Assembly: GCA_026014485.1 (NCBI GenBank)
Contig: JAOZIE010000002.1
Span: forward strand, 1 to 46,980
Origin: Candidatus Bathyarchaeota archaeon
GTDB taxonomy: Archaea > Thermoproteota > Bathyarchaeia > Bathyarchaeales > Bathycorpusculaceae
Direction: 5' to 3'
DNA: 46,980 nucleotides
Shown: piece by piece, positions 1 to 7,481 of the stretch
Layout of the letters: every line of letters starts with the position of its first letter
How positions within the stretch are numbered: the first letter of the stretch is position 1
The notes under the pieces: generated by a model
Told to the model about the DNA's origin: nothing
Database searches by the model: none
Seen by the model: the letters and a program-made list of their open reading frames with translations, nothing else
Position numbers and translations under genes: made by a program

Positions 1-5
1 TGTGT

Positions 6-96
6 CCCCGCAATTGGAGGCCAACTCCCGCATCCCTGTAAGGCGTATTCGCCGTTTCGGTTGGGGTTGAGCCGCCGCCAAGTTGAAATTGCGGGG
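6..96. ncRNA. Possible structured RNA or long imperfect hairpin
   Basis: Bases 6-15 (CCCCGCAATT) pair perfectly with 87-96 (AATTGCGGGG). Inside, 16-21 can pair with 74-79 with one mismatch, 22-28 (CAACTCC) with 63-69 (GGGGTTG), and 42-45 with 50-53 around the loop TATT. The result is a rod-like fold of about 90 nt. No open frame explains it. It does not fit a tRNA cloverleaf, 5S rRNA or RNase P RNA, and it is too short for a complete archaeal SRP RNA. It could be a small non-coding RNA on either strand or just an inverted repeat. The pairing is seen; the RNA assignment is a guess. Confidence 0.25.
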
Positions 97-419
97 CAGC
101 TGAATTAGCTGACTTTACACTGAAGCTCTTTCAGCCCATATAAACATTGCGTCTGACGAAGAAATAAACATTGCTTTTCCTAAGGCTTGGCTGTGACGGC
201 TTGTTTTGAAGGAAGTTTTCTTCATGCAGGCAGGTTTACCTTGTCTTGATGGTTGACACATGCTTTCTTTACTTAAAATATTGCCTCTGGGATTCTGATT
301 TTCGGGTCAAAATGCATTTTTGGAGTTTAAGCTGTTCCTTCTTTTCTGAACTCTCTTTCTTTGCCTTAATTTCACCGTTTAAGCCTCCATTAAATGGATG
401 CGTGTTTATTGTCAGCACT
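97..419. other. Gene-free stretch
   Basis: No convincing coding region. The plus strand is pyrimidine-rich, with many T runs near 340-380. The open frames here are short, lack a family match and have no clear ribosome binding site. It probably holds the 3' flank of the minus-strand gene at 420-791. Confidence 0.5.
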
Positions 420-791
420 TCAAGTTTGTTTGGTCGGCTGTTTTCTTTCCAGCTTCGGCGGTTTTGTTCTTCCGTCCCAGACGTGGTGCAACGCCAATCC
501 TGGGTGGTGTAGCAGCATGCGTGGTCCCGAGTACCGCATGACCTCTTTTACTTTTTTCTTCATGTCTGGGCGGTAGCAGTGGATTAGACATTTACCGCAG
601 GTGCTTTTCTTCTCTTGGAAGGGGCACTTGTCGAGCCGCATGAACGCGTAGGCTTTGAATTCGGTGCATTCAGGGCAGAGTTCACCGTGGGTTCCATGAT
701 GTGCTTTGCAGTAGATGTGCACCATGGCTTCTATCGTCTTTTTCTCGCGTGTTATCCGCGGATGCTCGATTCTGGGCTGCTCAGGCTCCAT
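420..791 (-). CDS. YgbA-like protein (nitrous oxide-stimulated promoter family)
   Basis: A 123-residue Cys/His-rich protein. It shows the spaced motifs typical of this small family: IYCKAHHG near residue 26, CPEC near 39, CPF near 56, CGKC near 66 with HCYRPDMKK just after, and a conserved Arg/His-rich tail (YSGPRMLLHHP, then LALHHVWD). The cysteines suggest a metal- or cluster-binding site. The family was named from a bacterial nitrous-oxide-responsive locus, and E. coli YgbA has been linked to nitrosative stress; the biochemical role is not established. An AAGGA box precedes the ATG. It stands alone, opposite to the NifU gene. Family assignment is from recognised motifs; function here is unknown. 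Confidence 0.75.
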   Translation of the reverse strand: MEPEQPRIEHPRITREKKTIEAMVHIYCKAHHGTHGELCPECTEFKAYAFMRLDKCPFQEKKSTCGKCLIHCYRPDMKKKVKEVMRYSGPRMLLHHPGLALHHVWDGRTKPPKLERKQPTKQT

Positions 792-913
792 TTGCCTATT
801 CCTTCATCATTGTAACTTGGTCTGCGGCTTCACATAAGCGTTTACCCGAAGATGTTCGGGGTAGCCCCTGCACATACGTGCTGATGATGGGAACCGGAAG
901 CGTTTTCGGAAAC

Positions 914-922
914 GTTTAAAAT
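914..922 (+). promoter_or_regulatory. TATA-like box upstream of the NifU gene
   Basis: The sequence GTTTAAAAT lies about 55 bp before the ATG at 972, so transcription would begin near 943 with a leader of roughly 30 nt. Just upstream, at 901-914, CGTTT-TCGG-AAACG forms a short stem-loop that might be a protein-binding site. Confidence 0.4.
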
Positions 923-971
923 TTTGTACTTCTTTAATTCACTGTTCTCTCATAAATCGAAGTGTTAACAC

Positions 972-1205
972 ATGACTGAATCTGTTGAAAAACGAGTTCG
1001 GGACGCACTAGACCTGATTAGACCCCAACTTCAAGCCGACGGCGGAGACGTACAATTCGTAGCTTTCGAAAACGGCGTTGTGAAGGTCAAGCTTCAGGGA
1101 CACTGCGTGGGCTGCCCCATGTCAACTATGACGCTCAAGCAGGGAATCGAACGTTTCCTCAAAACGGAAGTCCCCGAAGTAGAGACGGTTGAAAACGTCC
1201 CGTAA
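972..1205 (+). CDS. NifU C-terminal-type Fe-S scaffold protein
   Basis: A 77-residue stand-alone NifU C-terminal (Nfu) domain. The hallmark is GHCVGCPMSTMTLKQGIE at about residues 43-60, with the CxxC that bridges two subunits to hold a [4Fe-4S] cluster for delivery to apo-proteins. The N-terminal helix (VRDALDLIRPQLQADGGDV) is also typical. It is full length for the single-domain form. No SUF or cysteine desulfurase gene lies next to it, so it probably works with machinery encoded elsewhere. The start is the first ATG after the TATA-like box; the ribosome binding site is weak. Confidence 0.9.
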   Translation: MTESVEKRVRDALDLIRPQLQADGGDVQFVAFENGVVKVKLQGHCVGCPMSTMTLKQGIERFLKTEVPEVETVENVP

Positions 1206-1228
1206 ACCGCACGAAGCACCTGAATACC

Positions 1229-1247
1229 CTTTTTTCACTCCTTTTTT
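1229..1247 (+). terminator. Oligo-T termination region after the NifU gene
   Basis: Two T6 runs (1230-1235 and 1242-1247) separated by CACTCC follow the stop codon at 1205. Archaeal RNA polymerase commonly terminates at such T tracts without a stem-loop. Confidence 0.45.
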
Positions 1248-1363
1248 CATTTAATCTGTAAGTCTGAACAGGCTATTTGCTGTGAGAAGTAGCTTTTCCC
1301 ATATATGATGAACCTTATATATGCGTCCTACTGAAGTGGCTACGTTCACGAAGGGGGATATTC

Positions 1364-2128
1364 ATGGTTGAAGTGAAAGCGCAGGAACTCAACTACGGCA
1401 ACTGGGTATCCGCAAGGATGATGTACCCTTTCGGGTTCCTTGGCGTAGTTTTTCTTTTATTATCTCTACAATTTTTCCTGTTGATCGTGGTCGCTGCGTT
1501 CTTTTTTATAGTGCTCGCATACTTCGTTTATGCACGGTACGAATTCTCGCCCCGCGGCGGAGACATCCAAACCAAAATCCACAGGCTGGTCCTTGACCGC
1601 CTAAACTGGTCAGGGCAAGGACACGCAATAGATATCGGATGCGGAAACGGAGTTCTCACTGTAAAGTTGTCCCAAAAATATCCTGAGGCTAAGGTCACAG
1701 GAATCGACTACTGGGGAGGTAAATGGGAATACTCAAAAGGCGTCTGCGAAAAAAACGCAGCAATCGAACAGGTTTTAGGCCGCGTAAGCTTCCAGAAAGC
1801 CAGCGCCTCAAAACTGCCCTTCGAAGATGAACACTTTGACGCAGCAATCAGCAATTTCGTGTTCCACGAAGTAGCAGACGCCAAAGACAAACGTGAAGTC
1901 ATCAAGGAAGCGTTGCGCGTGGTCAAGAAAGGAGGCAAATTCGCGTTCCAAGACCTGTTTTTGGAGAAGCACATCTACGGCGAAGTGGACGATTTGCTTA
2001 GAGAAATCAGGCAGTGGGGTGTTGAAAACGTGGAATTCCAAGACACAAGCAAAGCAGACTTCATTCCTGCTCCGTTGAAGCTACCGTTTATGCTGGGCAC
2101 AATTGGCATTCTTTACGGAACAAAATAA
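1364..2128 (+). CDS. Membrane-anchored class I SAM-dependent methyltransferase
   Basis: 254 residues. Two hydrophobic segments lie at about 20-60 (FLGVVFLLLSLQFFLLIV, then AAFFFIVLAYFVYA). A Rossmann methyltransferase domain follows: motif I is AIDIGCGNGVLTVKLS near 90-105, an acidic residue follows in VTGIDYWGG, and motif IV is FDAAISNFVFHEV. Methyl group transfer from S-adenosylmethionine is expected at the cytoplasmic face; the substrate cannot be read. A GGGGG box precedes the ATG, and a TATA-like element (CCTTATATAT, 1313-1322) lies about 45 bp upstream. It converges with the glycosyltransferase gene, which might hint at a lipid or envelope substrate, but that is speculative. Confidence 0.85.
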   Translation: MVEVKAQELNYGNWVSARMMYPFGFLGVVFLLLSLQFFLLIVVAAFFFIVLAYFVYARYEFSPRGGDIQTKIHRLVLDRLNWSGQGHAIDIGCGNGVLTVKLSQKYPEAKVTGIDYWGGKWEYSKGVCEKNAAIEQVLGRVSFQKASASKLPFEDEHFDAAISNFVFHEVADAKDKREVIKEALRVVKKGGKFAFQDLFLEKHIYGEVDDLLREIRQWGVENVEFQDTSKADFIPAPLKLPFMLGTIGILYGTK

Positions 2129-2152
2129 ACTATGAAATCAAAAAAGGTGAAC

Positions 2153-2881
2153 TCAAGAAACGGTTTGCATTAGTATTCTTTTGAGGATGGATATGCCGTG
2201 TCGCATTTTCAGTTTCTTCTCACCTAACCGTTCGCGGTAGGTGATTGGGACTTCAATGGTTCGGTATCCTTTTCTTTCCACCAGCTTGTTTAGTTCAACT
2301 TCGATGTCGAAACCTTTTGACTTCACCGCAAAGCCTCTGAGCAAGTCCGCTCGGATAACACGTAATCCAGTTAAGGGGTCATTCATCGACACGCCGTTGA
2401 GTAGGCTGTGGGCGACGGAAAGCAGTTTGTTACCGAAGTAGAACTTGTTGTGCAGGGCGTTCTCGTCTATTTTTCCGCCGAATCGGTTTCCGCACACCAT
2501 ACCCACCTGCGGATTCCTCTCTAGAATCTCAATCATGGCGGGCACATACTCCGCTGGGTAAGTGTGGTCTGCATCGGTTAGGACAACATATTCTACGTCT
2601 CCACCTGTGTGCTCAAGAGCCTGAGCTATAGCGTCTCCTTTGCCAACACCTTCCTGCAATAGTACATCTACGCCTAAGTCCTTGGAAACTTCCACTGTTC
2701 GGTCTACGCTTTTGCCGTCAACAACCAAAACCTGTGGGAAAGACAGGTTTTTCTGAAGTTCAGATATTGTCAGTCCAATGCCTTCTTCCTCGTTTAACGC
2801 AGCAATAATAACCTGCGTCGAACTGTGTCCTACTTGCTGATTTAAACCGAATCCGAGAGGCTGTTTCTCGATTGTCTGCAT
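2153..2881 (-). CDS. Family 2 glycosyltransferase, dolichyl-phosphate sugar synthase-like
   Basis: 242 residues with the GT-A fold signatures of dolichyl-phosphate mannose/glucose synthases: VIIAALNEEEGIG near 25-37, VVDGKSVDRT near 53-62, the DAD metal-binding motif in VLTDADHTYP near 100, and GFDIEVELNKL near 190. The enzyme would transfer a sugar from a nucleotide sugar to dolichyl phosphate at the inner membrane face, supplying N-glycan or glycolipid synthesis. It has no C-terminal membrane segments, so it resembles the single-domain enzymes. Donor sugar is not predictable. The ATG follows AGGTG, about 8 nt upstream. Confidence 0.87.
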   Translation of the reverse strand: MQTIEKQPLGFGLNQQVGHSSTQVIIAALNEEEGIGLTISELQKNLSFPQVLVVDGKSVDRTVEVSKDLGVDVLLQEGVGKGDAIAQALEHTGGDVEYVVLTDADHTYPAEYVPAMIEILERNPQVGMVCGNRFGGKIDENALHNKFYFGNKLLSVAHSLLNGVSMNDPLTGLRVIRADLLRGFAVKSKGFDIEVELNKLVERKGYRTIEVPITYRERLGEKKLKMRHGISILKRILMQTVS

Positions 2882-3223
2882 TTTTTACACCTGTACCCTT
2901 TGCTTGATATCTGAACTGCTGAGAAATTCGATATAAACGAGCCTTCAACGCAAAGAATAATCCCGCAGACGACAATAAGTCAAAAATCGATATATCGCGT
3001 ACACATTTTCCACGAAAAACCATAGATGCACGGAGAAAAGCTACATTGTCTGCGTCATCCTAATATACTAAGAGTACAATACAATAATGTTTGATGTTGT
3101 CGGATTCTTCAAGAAAAGGGAAAGGTAGGGCATCTTTTTCGTGACGATCTGACCGAACATACAGAGGGGAAACATCTGAAGCGTAAGAAGCCTTCGATAA
3201 GTGAACATCTTGCGTCGCTTTCA
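2882..3223. other. Intergenic region between divergent genes
   Basis: No supported gene. It holds the promoter side of the glycosyltransferase gene (minus strand) and of the OB-fold gene (plus strand). A TATA-like TAATATACTA sits at 3061-3070. The frame of the OB-fold gene stays open back to 3095 but offers no ATG, GTG or TTG before 3224. Confidence 0.4.
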
Positions 3224-3847
3224 GTGCAGTACGGCGTTTATCCAGCGGAGCTTTTCCAAGCACTTGTTAAAGCCCGAGAAAACAAGAAAGCAAACTGCCA
3301 AAACCTAAACGTGGAATACCGCGGCAGCGTTGACGGCGAAGCAATCTTCCTCATTAAACAAGAGGATAATGTCGTCGTACAATTCCGAGTAGCTGAAGAA
3401 ACCCTTCTGCGGAAAGACATCGTTTTCGAAAACTGGATGGATACTGATAAGGTTCGCAAGCAAATAGCTCGAATGTACCCCGCAGAATCCTCCTTGATGT
3501 CTGTTGAGCATTTGCGTTCTGGCATGAAAAAAATCAATTTAACAGTCAAGGTTTTGCAAATAGAGGAGCCGCGGATGGTGCACACGCAGTTCGGTAGCAA
3601 CGCCCTTCTGGCAAACGCAATAGTGGAAGATACAACAGGAAAAATCAGGCTCTGCCTCTGGGACCAACAGGTGCACTCAGTTGCCGTCGGAGACATCGTA
3701 CAGATAACCAATGCGTCCGTATCCACGTTTAAAGGCGAGAAACAGCTACGTCTTGGAAAAACTGGAACCCTCGTCGTTAAACAAAGAGACGACTCAAAAA
3801 CGGAATCGTCAAGCGAAGAAAAAACCAAGAAAGCAGTATGCGCATAA
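3224..3847 (+). CDS. RPA-like OB-fold nucleic-acid-binding protein
   Basis: 207 residues from a GTG start. The N-terminal half (about 1-95) is a conserved domain beginning with YPAELFQALVKARENK. The second half (about 100-190) is an OB fold resembling the single-stranded-DNA-binding domains of archaeal RPA: LTVKVLQIEEPRMV, ANAIVEDTTGKIRLCLWD, VGDIVQITNASVSTFKGEKQLRLGK. The tail is charged and probably disordered. A role in binding single-stranded DNA or RNA is inferred. The frame is open for 129 nt upstream with no standard start codon, so the GTG is the only candidate, although a non-standard start cannot be excluded. Confidence 0.82.
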   Translation: MQYGVYPAELFQALVKARENKKANCQNLNVEYRGSVDGEAIFLIKQEDNVVVQFRVAEETLLRKDIVFENWMDTDKVRKQIARMYPAESSLMSVEHLRSGMKKINLTVKVLQIEEPRMVHTQFGSNALLANAIVEDTTGKIRLCLWDQQVHSVAVGDIVQITNASVSTFKGEKQLRLGKTGTLVVKQRDDSKTESSSEEKTKKAVCA

Positions 3848-4003
3848 TCGGTTACTGCACCGTGTATTGTCCCCGCGTAGATTATGTCATATATCTCTTC
3901 ACTTTTGTTTTTAGGTGTCCTCATCCACATTTGAGCTGAAGTTTGAATGCATTAAGCATAAATATGTTCTAAACAAACTTTTACGAAACGTCGCGGGGAC
4001 TTA

Positions 4004-6091
4004 ATGCAGTTTAAAATGAGCTCTCCTTCAGATTTCGGTTCACTGTTTACTCAGCACAGACTAGCTGTTGCCCTAAAGTTCTCCGTGATTTCAGTTGTCA
4101 TTTTATTGCTGTATGCTCAGGATTTAGGCATAATTTTTACTGGTGCCTTAAGCGATGAAGCTTCCTTTCATATCCTTGCAGTTCCTATACTGTTTGCTTA
4201 TTTGTTGTTTCGAAAAAGGAAAATGGTAAACGCTGTTTTGCATCAACCGAACACGAGTTCCGTGTGGTTCACGAGGAATTTTAGCACACTGGCAGGTGCG
4301 GCTCTTTTTGCTACAGCTATTCTTACCTACTGGTTTGGCAGCTACACGTTTACCCCTCTGGAGTATCACATGGTTACGTTGCCCTTTGTAGCAACCGCCT
4401 TAGTTTTGATGCTATTTAACCTCCAAGCTCTCAAGCAGGTGGTGTTGCCTATCGCTTTTCTTTTTTTCTTGACTCCGCCACCTGCAGAAATTCTCTTCTC
4501 GATTGGGTCATTGCTGTCAAACTTGAGTGCGGCAGCGGCAAATGCGCTTGCCAACCTTTTCGGTTTAGCCTCCGTTTTGTCTAATTCCTACGGGAGCCCA
4601 ATAATTACTCTTACCAGACCTGACAGTTCAATCATGACTTTCAGTGTTGATGTGGCGTGCTCTGGTATCTATAGCCTCATTGGATTTGTGATATTCGCGC
4701 TTTTCATAGCCTACATTACCCGCGGCAAATTGCGTAACAAGTTTGCTATCTTACTCATGGGTATACCCTTAATCATCGTCTTGAACATAATTCGGATAAC
4801 CACCATCCTCTTCATAGGTTACTACTACGGCGACGAGTTGGCGCTTCAAGTTTTCCACACAGTCGGCGCTACGGTACTCATGTTCATCGGCACACTCGTG
4901 CTTTTGGGCATAACCGAGAAGTTCTTCAAGAAGCCCAAGCCGCCTCCGCCTTGCCCAACCTGCACCTCCACCGAGCTATACGCATATGAAGAATCCTGTC
5001 CCCAATGCGGCAAACTCAAAACTTTCCCAAAAACCAAACTAAACAGAAACGACCTAACCAAGATTGTCTGCATAGCCCTTGTTGTTGCCGTTTTGTTGTC
5101 GATTCAGGCGCCTGTTTTTGCTTTAACGCAGGGTCCAGCAGAAATTGAAATTCAAACGCCGACAGGAACGCAGGGAAATACGCTGCTTCTTCCACAGGTC
5201 CAAGGGTACACGTTAAGCTACGTTTTCCGTGATACCGCTTTCGAGCAGCTGTCAGGGGAAGATGCCTCCTTAGTGTACGCGTACGGTTCAGCAAACGGGA
5301 CTTTTTCAACCGTTTGGGTCGCGGTAGAGTTGGCGACGTCTCTTGCCCCTCTTCACCGCTGGGAAACTTGCCTAGTTAACTATCCTATAATTCAAGGTTA
5401 CCAGCCGACGGTGAGGCAACTTGACCTGCGAGATATACAGACTCAGGAGAACCCCCCTATAGTTTCCCGATACTTTGCTTTTCAATATTTTAATAATAAC
5501 CAGACTCAGGTTGTGCTGTATTGGTATCAGACCGCTAAGTTCAACGTAAACGGCACTACGCAACTTATGAACCTCAAAATGAGTTTAGTTGAGTATCCAC
5601 AGTCTCCCGAGGCTATCCCCGCTTCAGAAGCGCATTTACTGATTTTTGCCAAAGCCATACACAACTATTGGCAGCCTATACAAACTTGGACAAGAGTTGC
5701 CTTGATTGTCTCTCAAAACGGTTTAGTCCTTTCAGCATTGGCAGGAGTAGCCCTAATGGCTATTCTTTTCTACGGTGCCCTCTTGAATAGACGCTCCCGA
5801 TTATTCACTTTGCGACTCTACAGTAAAATTTCGCCGCAAAATCACCTTTTGGTTAATGCAGTCGTGAATGCACAGCACCTCGGAGACTCATCAACCCGAA
5901 ACGTCGCAGCAGAATACCAAAAGCTTACTGACCTTCAAATCTCCGAAACATCGTTTACTCAGATGCTTATAGACGCAGAAAAAGCGGGCTTAGTCAAGAA
6001 GAACCTCTTGAATGTAGATGACCATCCCGTATTAAATTGGGCCTGTCCGTTGGCAGACAAAAAATCCCTCCTGCACTGGTTCGGGCTTTAG
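4004..6091 (+). CDS. Archaeosortase/exosortase fused to zinc ribbon, EpsI-like domain and cytoplasmic tail
   Basis: 695 residues, much longer than a plain archaeosortase (about 280-320). Residues 20-305 are a multi-spanning exosortase core with the expected catalytic triad: C219 (VACSGIYS), R264 (NIIRIT) and H285 (VFHTVG). Residues 317-335 form a zinc ribbon (CPTC, then CPQC). A membrane segment near 352-374 leads to an extracellular domain (375-565) that resembles the exosortase-associated EpsI domain, with HRWETC and IIQGYQP near 451-467. Another membrane helix (572-594) is followed by a cytoplasmic tail of about 100 residues that looks helical and winged-helix-like. Such enzymes cleave C-terminal sorting signals on exported proteins. 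A TATA-like box (AGCATAAATAT) lies near 3955 and GGGGAC precedes the ATG. Confidence 0.85.
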   Translation: MQFKMSSPSDFGSLFTQHRLAVALKFSVISVVILLLYAQDLGIIFTGALSDEASFHILAVPILFAYLLFRKRKMVNAVLHQPNTSSVWFTRNFSTLAGAALFATAILTYWFGSYTFTPLEYHMVTLPFVATALVLMLFNLQALKQVVLPIAFLFFLTPPPAEILFSIGSLLSNLSAAAANALANLFGLASVLSNSYGSPIITLTRPDSSIMTFSVDVACSGIYSLIGFVIFALFIAYITRGKLRNKFAILLMGIPLIIVLNIIRITTILFIGYYYGDELALQVFHTVGATVLMFIGTLVLLGITEKFFKKPKPPPPCPTCTSTELYAYEESCPQCGKLKTFPKTKLNRNDLTKIVCIALVVAVLLSIQAPVFALTQGPAEIEIQTPTGTQGNTLLLPQVQGYTLSYVFRDTAFEQLSGEDASLVYAYGSANGTFSTVWVAVELATSLAPLHRWETCLVNYPIIQGYQPTVRQLDLRDIQTQENPPIVSRYFAFQYFNNNQTQVVLYWYQTAKFNVNGTTQLMNLKMSLVEYPQSPEAIPASEAHLLIFAKAIHNYWQPIQTWTRVALIVSQNGLVLSALAGVALMAILFYGALLNRRSRLFTLRLYSKISPQNHLLVNAVVNAQHLGDSSTRNVAAEYQKLTDLQISETSFTQMLIDAEKAGLVKKNLLNVDDHPVLNWACPLADKKSLLHWFGL

Positions 6092-6238
6092 CATCCTGCT
6101 TCAGCAATGCATGTGTGCAGCCCAAAGTTCACGGTGCCTCTGGAGCTGGTGAGTTCGCTTTTCTTTTTACTTCTTTACCGGTTGCTTAGCTTTCACGGCA
6201 TAACGCTTTTTCGCGGTTAGAAACATGTCTGCAGCAGC

Positions 6239-6766
6239 TTAGAGGGGTATGCTTTTCAGGTATTTGTTCCACAAGTAGGCAGCCGCGTAACCTGCTGCGA
6301 TGCCGCTGCCTGTGCCCACAAAAATTACTAGAATTGACATCATAGGCGTTAGTTCGGTTGGAGTTACCTCTATGATTTTGGAGTACACTGCAACCGTGTA
6401 GTAGCTTACGAAGCCAATTATGGCTGTACTACACGCCATAGCTAAAATTACCCTGTTTCTTTTTACGACTCCTTCTTTGGGCGATGCTTTGAAGACTGCG
6501 AAGAACAAATCAACCAACACTCCGTACAAAAACGTGAAGACAAAGGTGAACGGACCAAACGCTGGGCGAGATAGACCTGATAGTACGCCGCCGACAAGAC
6601 CCACATAGGTGGCTCCTGCTTTTCCCACAAAAAGTGTGGCTAAGGCGAGGATAACTGCTTGCACAGCAATCAGGAGGTAACTTATGGGCGGTGGGACAAA
6701 AAAGTTCGTAACGAATATAATTGAGCTTAAAAGTGCCGTTATGAATATGCGTTTGACTTTGTGCAC
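6239..6766 (-). CDS. Small membrane protein, probable ECF transporter S component
   Basis: 175 residues with about five or six hydrophobic segments (for example TALLSSIIFVTNFFVPPPI, YLLIAVQAVILALATLFVG, and ILVIFVGTGSGIAAGYAAAYL). Size, topology and the Gly-rich helices resemble the substrate-capture (S) subunits of energy-coupling factor vitamin transporters. No ECF ATPase or T subunit lies nearby, so it would share a module encoded elsewhere. The ligand cannot be predicted, and a different small integral membrane protein is possible. A TATA-like stretch (rc of TATATTAAAAAAC) lies about 35 bp upstream of the ATG. Confidence 0.55.
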   Translation of the reverse strand: MHKVKRIFITALLSSIIFVTNFFVPPPISYLLIAVQAVILALATLFVGKAGATYVGLVGGVLSGLSRPAFGPFTFVFTFLYGVLVDLFFAVFKASPKEGVVKRNRVILAMACSTAIIGFVSYYTVAVYSKIIEVTPTELTPMMSILVIFVGTGSGIAAGYAAAYLWNKYLKSIPL

Positions 6767-6877
6767 GCTTCCCCGTCCTTGTAAATTAGGATACAGCTTA
6801 TATTAAAAAACCTTAAGAAGCCTCGGCGCCGATTTGTTGCCTCTGCTTTCAAGCAACCCGCCATTCAAGCTTGCTTG

Positions 6878-7225
6878 TTACAGCTTAAGAAAGGCTTTGG
6901 GGCAGTTTTTTATGTATGGTTCAGTCACTACCGTTTTAACTGTGAACTTGCCTTTTTCTGTTAGGATATACAGCCTCTTTTTCCTTCCCGATATGCCTTT
7001 TACAAGTTCTTTTCTTTCAAGGGCATAAAGCAGCGAGTAAATGGTTCCTGGGCTGGGAAGAAAATTTAATTTTTCAAATATGCGATTCATGAGGTCGTAT
7101 CCGCTGAGGGCTTCGTTTTCCAACTCAATCATTACCAAGATGTCTAAGAAATTCCTGATTATGCGCTCTTTGAGGGCTTTTCTGATGGCTTCAGCCTCAT
7201 TATTTTTGCTTCGGTTATTAATCAT
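6878..7225 (-). CDS. PadR-family transcriptional regulator
   Basis: 115 residues with a PadR winged helix: LDILVMIELENEALSGYDL (helix 1-2), SPGTIYSLLYALERKELV (recognition helix) and the wing KKRLYILTEKGK. It lacks the long C-terminal dimerisation helices of larger PadR proteins, so it is a short form. It is divergent from the ABC exporter operon at 7482-9676, the usual arrangement for a PadR repressor that controls a drug or lipid exporter and itself. The inverted repeat at 7356-7380 is a candidate operator. Confidence 0.88.
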   Translation of the reverse strand: MINNRSKNNEAEAIRKALKERIIRNFLDILVMIELENEALSGYDLMNRIFEKLNFLPSPGTIYSLLYALERKELVKGISGRKKRLYILTEKGKFTVKTVVTEPYIKNCPKAFLKL

Positions 7226-7355
7226 CGATGCTCAGCGTGATACTCGTCGGATGATGTATTAAGTAATTTTCAAGAGTTCGAAATCGGAACTACAAAAACA
7301 GCAGATAATACTTGAAAGCGGGTCTATACGTAACAATTTTTTTTGCGATTTTGGG

Positions 7356-7380
7356 CTCGTTTTTTGTCCAGAAAAACGAG
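7356..7380. promoter_or_regulatory. Perfect 9-bp inverted repeat between padR and ABC exporter
   Basis: CTCGTTTTT (7356-7364) and AAAAACGAG (7372-7380) form perfect arms around a 7-nt spacer. It lies between the divergent PadR and ABC genes, about 50 bp upstream of the TATA-like GTTTTAAAT (7431-7439) of the exporter. A second, shorter inverted repeat (AGTTC...GAACT) is at 7275-7291. Either could be a regulator site; a hairpin terminator is less likely because no gene ends here. Confidence 0.4.
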
Positions 7381-7481
7381 TGTTCACCAACCCCCAAAAA
7401 ATAAAGCCTATTTCCTTATTGTCTTCAAAAGTTTTAAATCCACATCAAATCATAAAATGACGCTTAACGGGGGAAAATGCG

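Noticed and set aside
1305-1333. C/D-box sRNA (ATGATGA ... CTGA)
   Set aside because: Only about 29 nt between boxes, without C'/D' boxes, and overlapping a promoter.
3238-3930. Open frame of 230 codons antisense to the OB-fold gene
   Set aside because: Ser/Arg/Thr/Cys-rich shadow sequence with no domain; the OB-fold frame is convincing.
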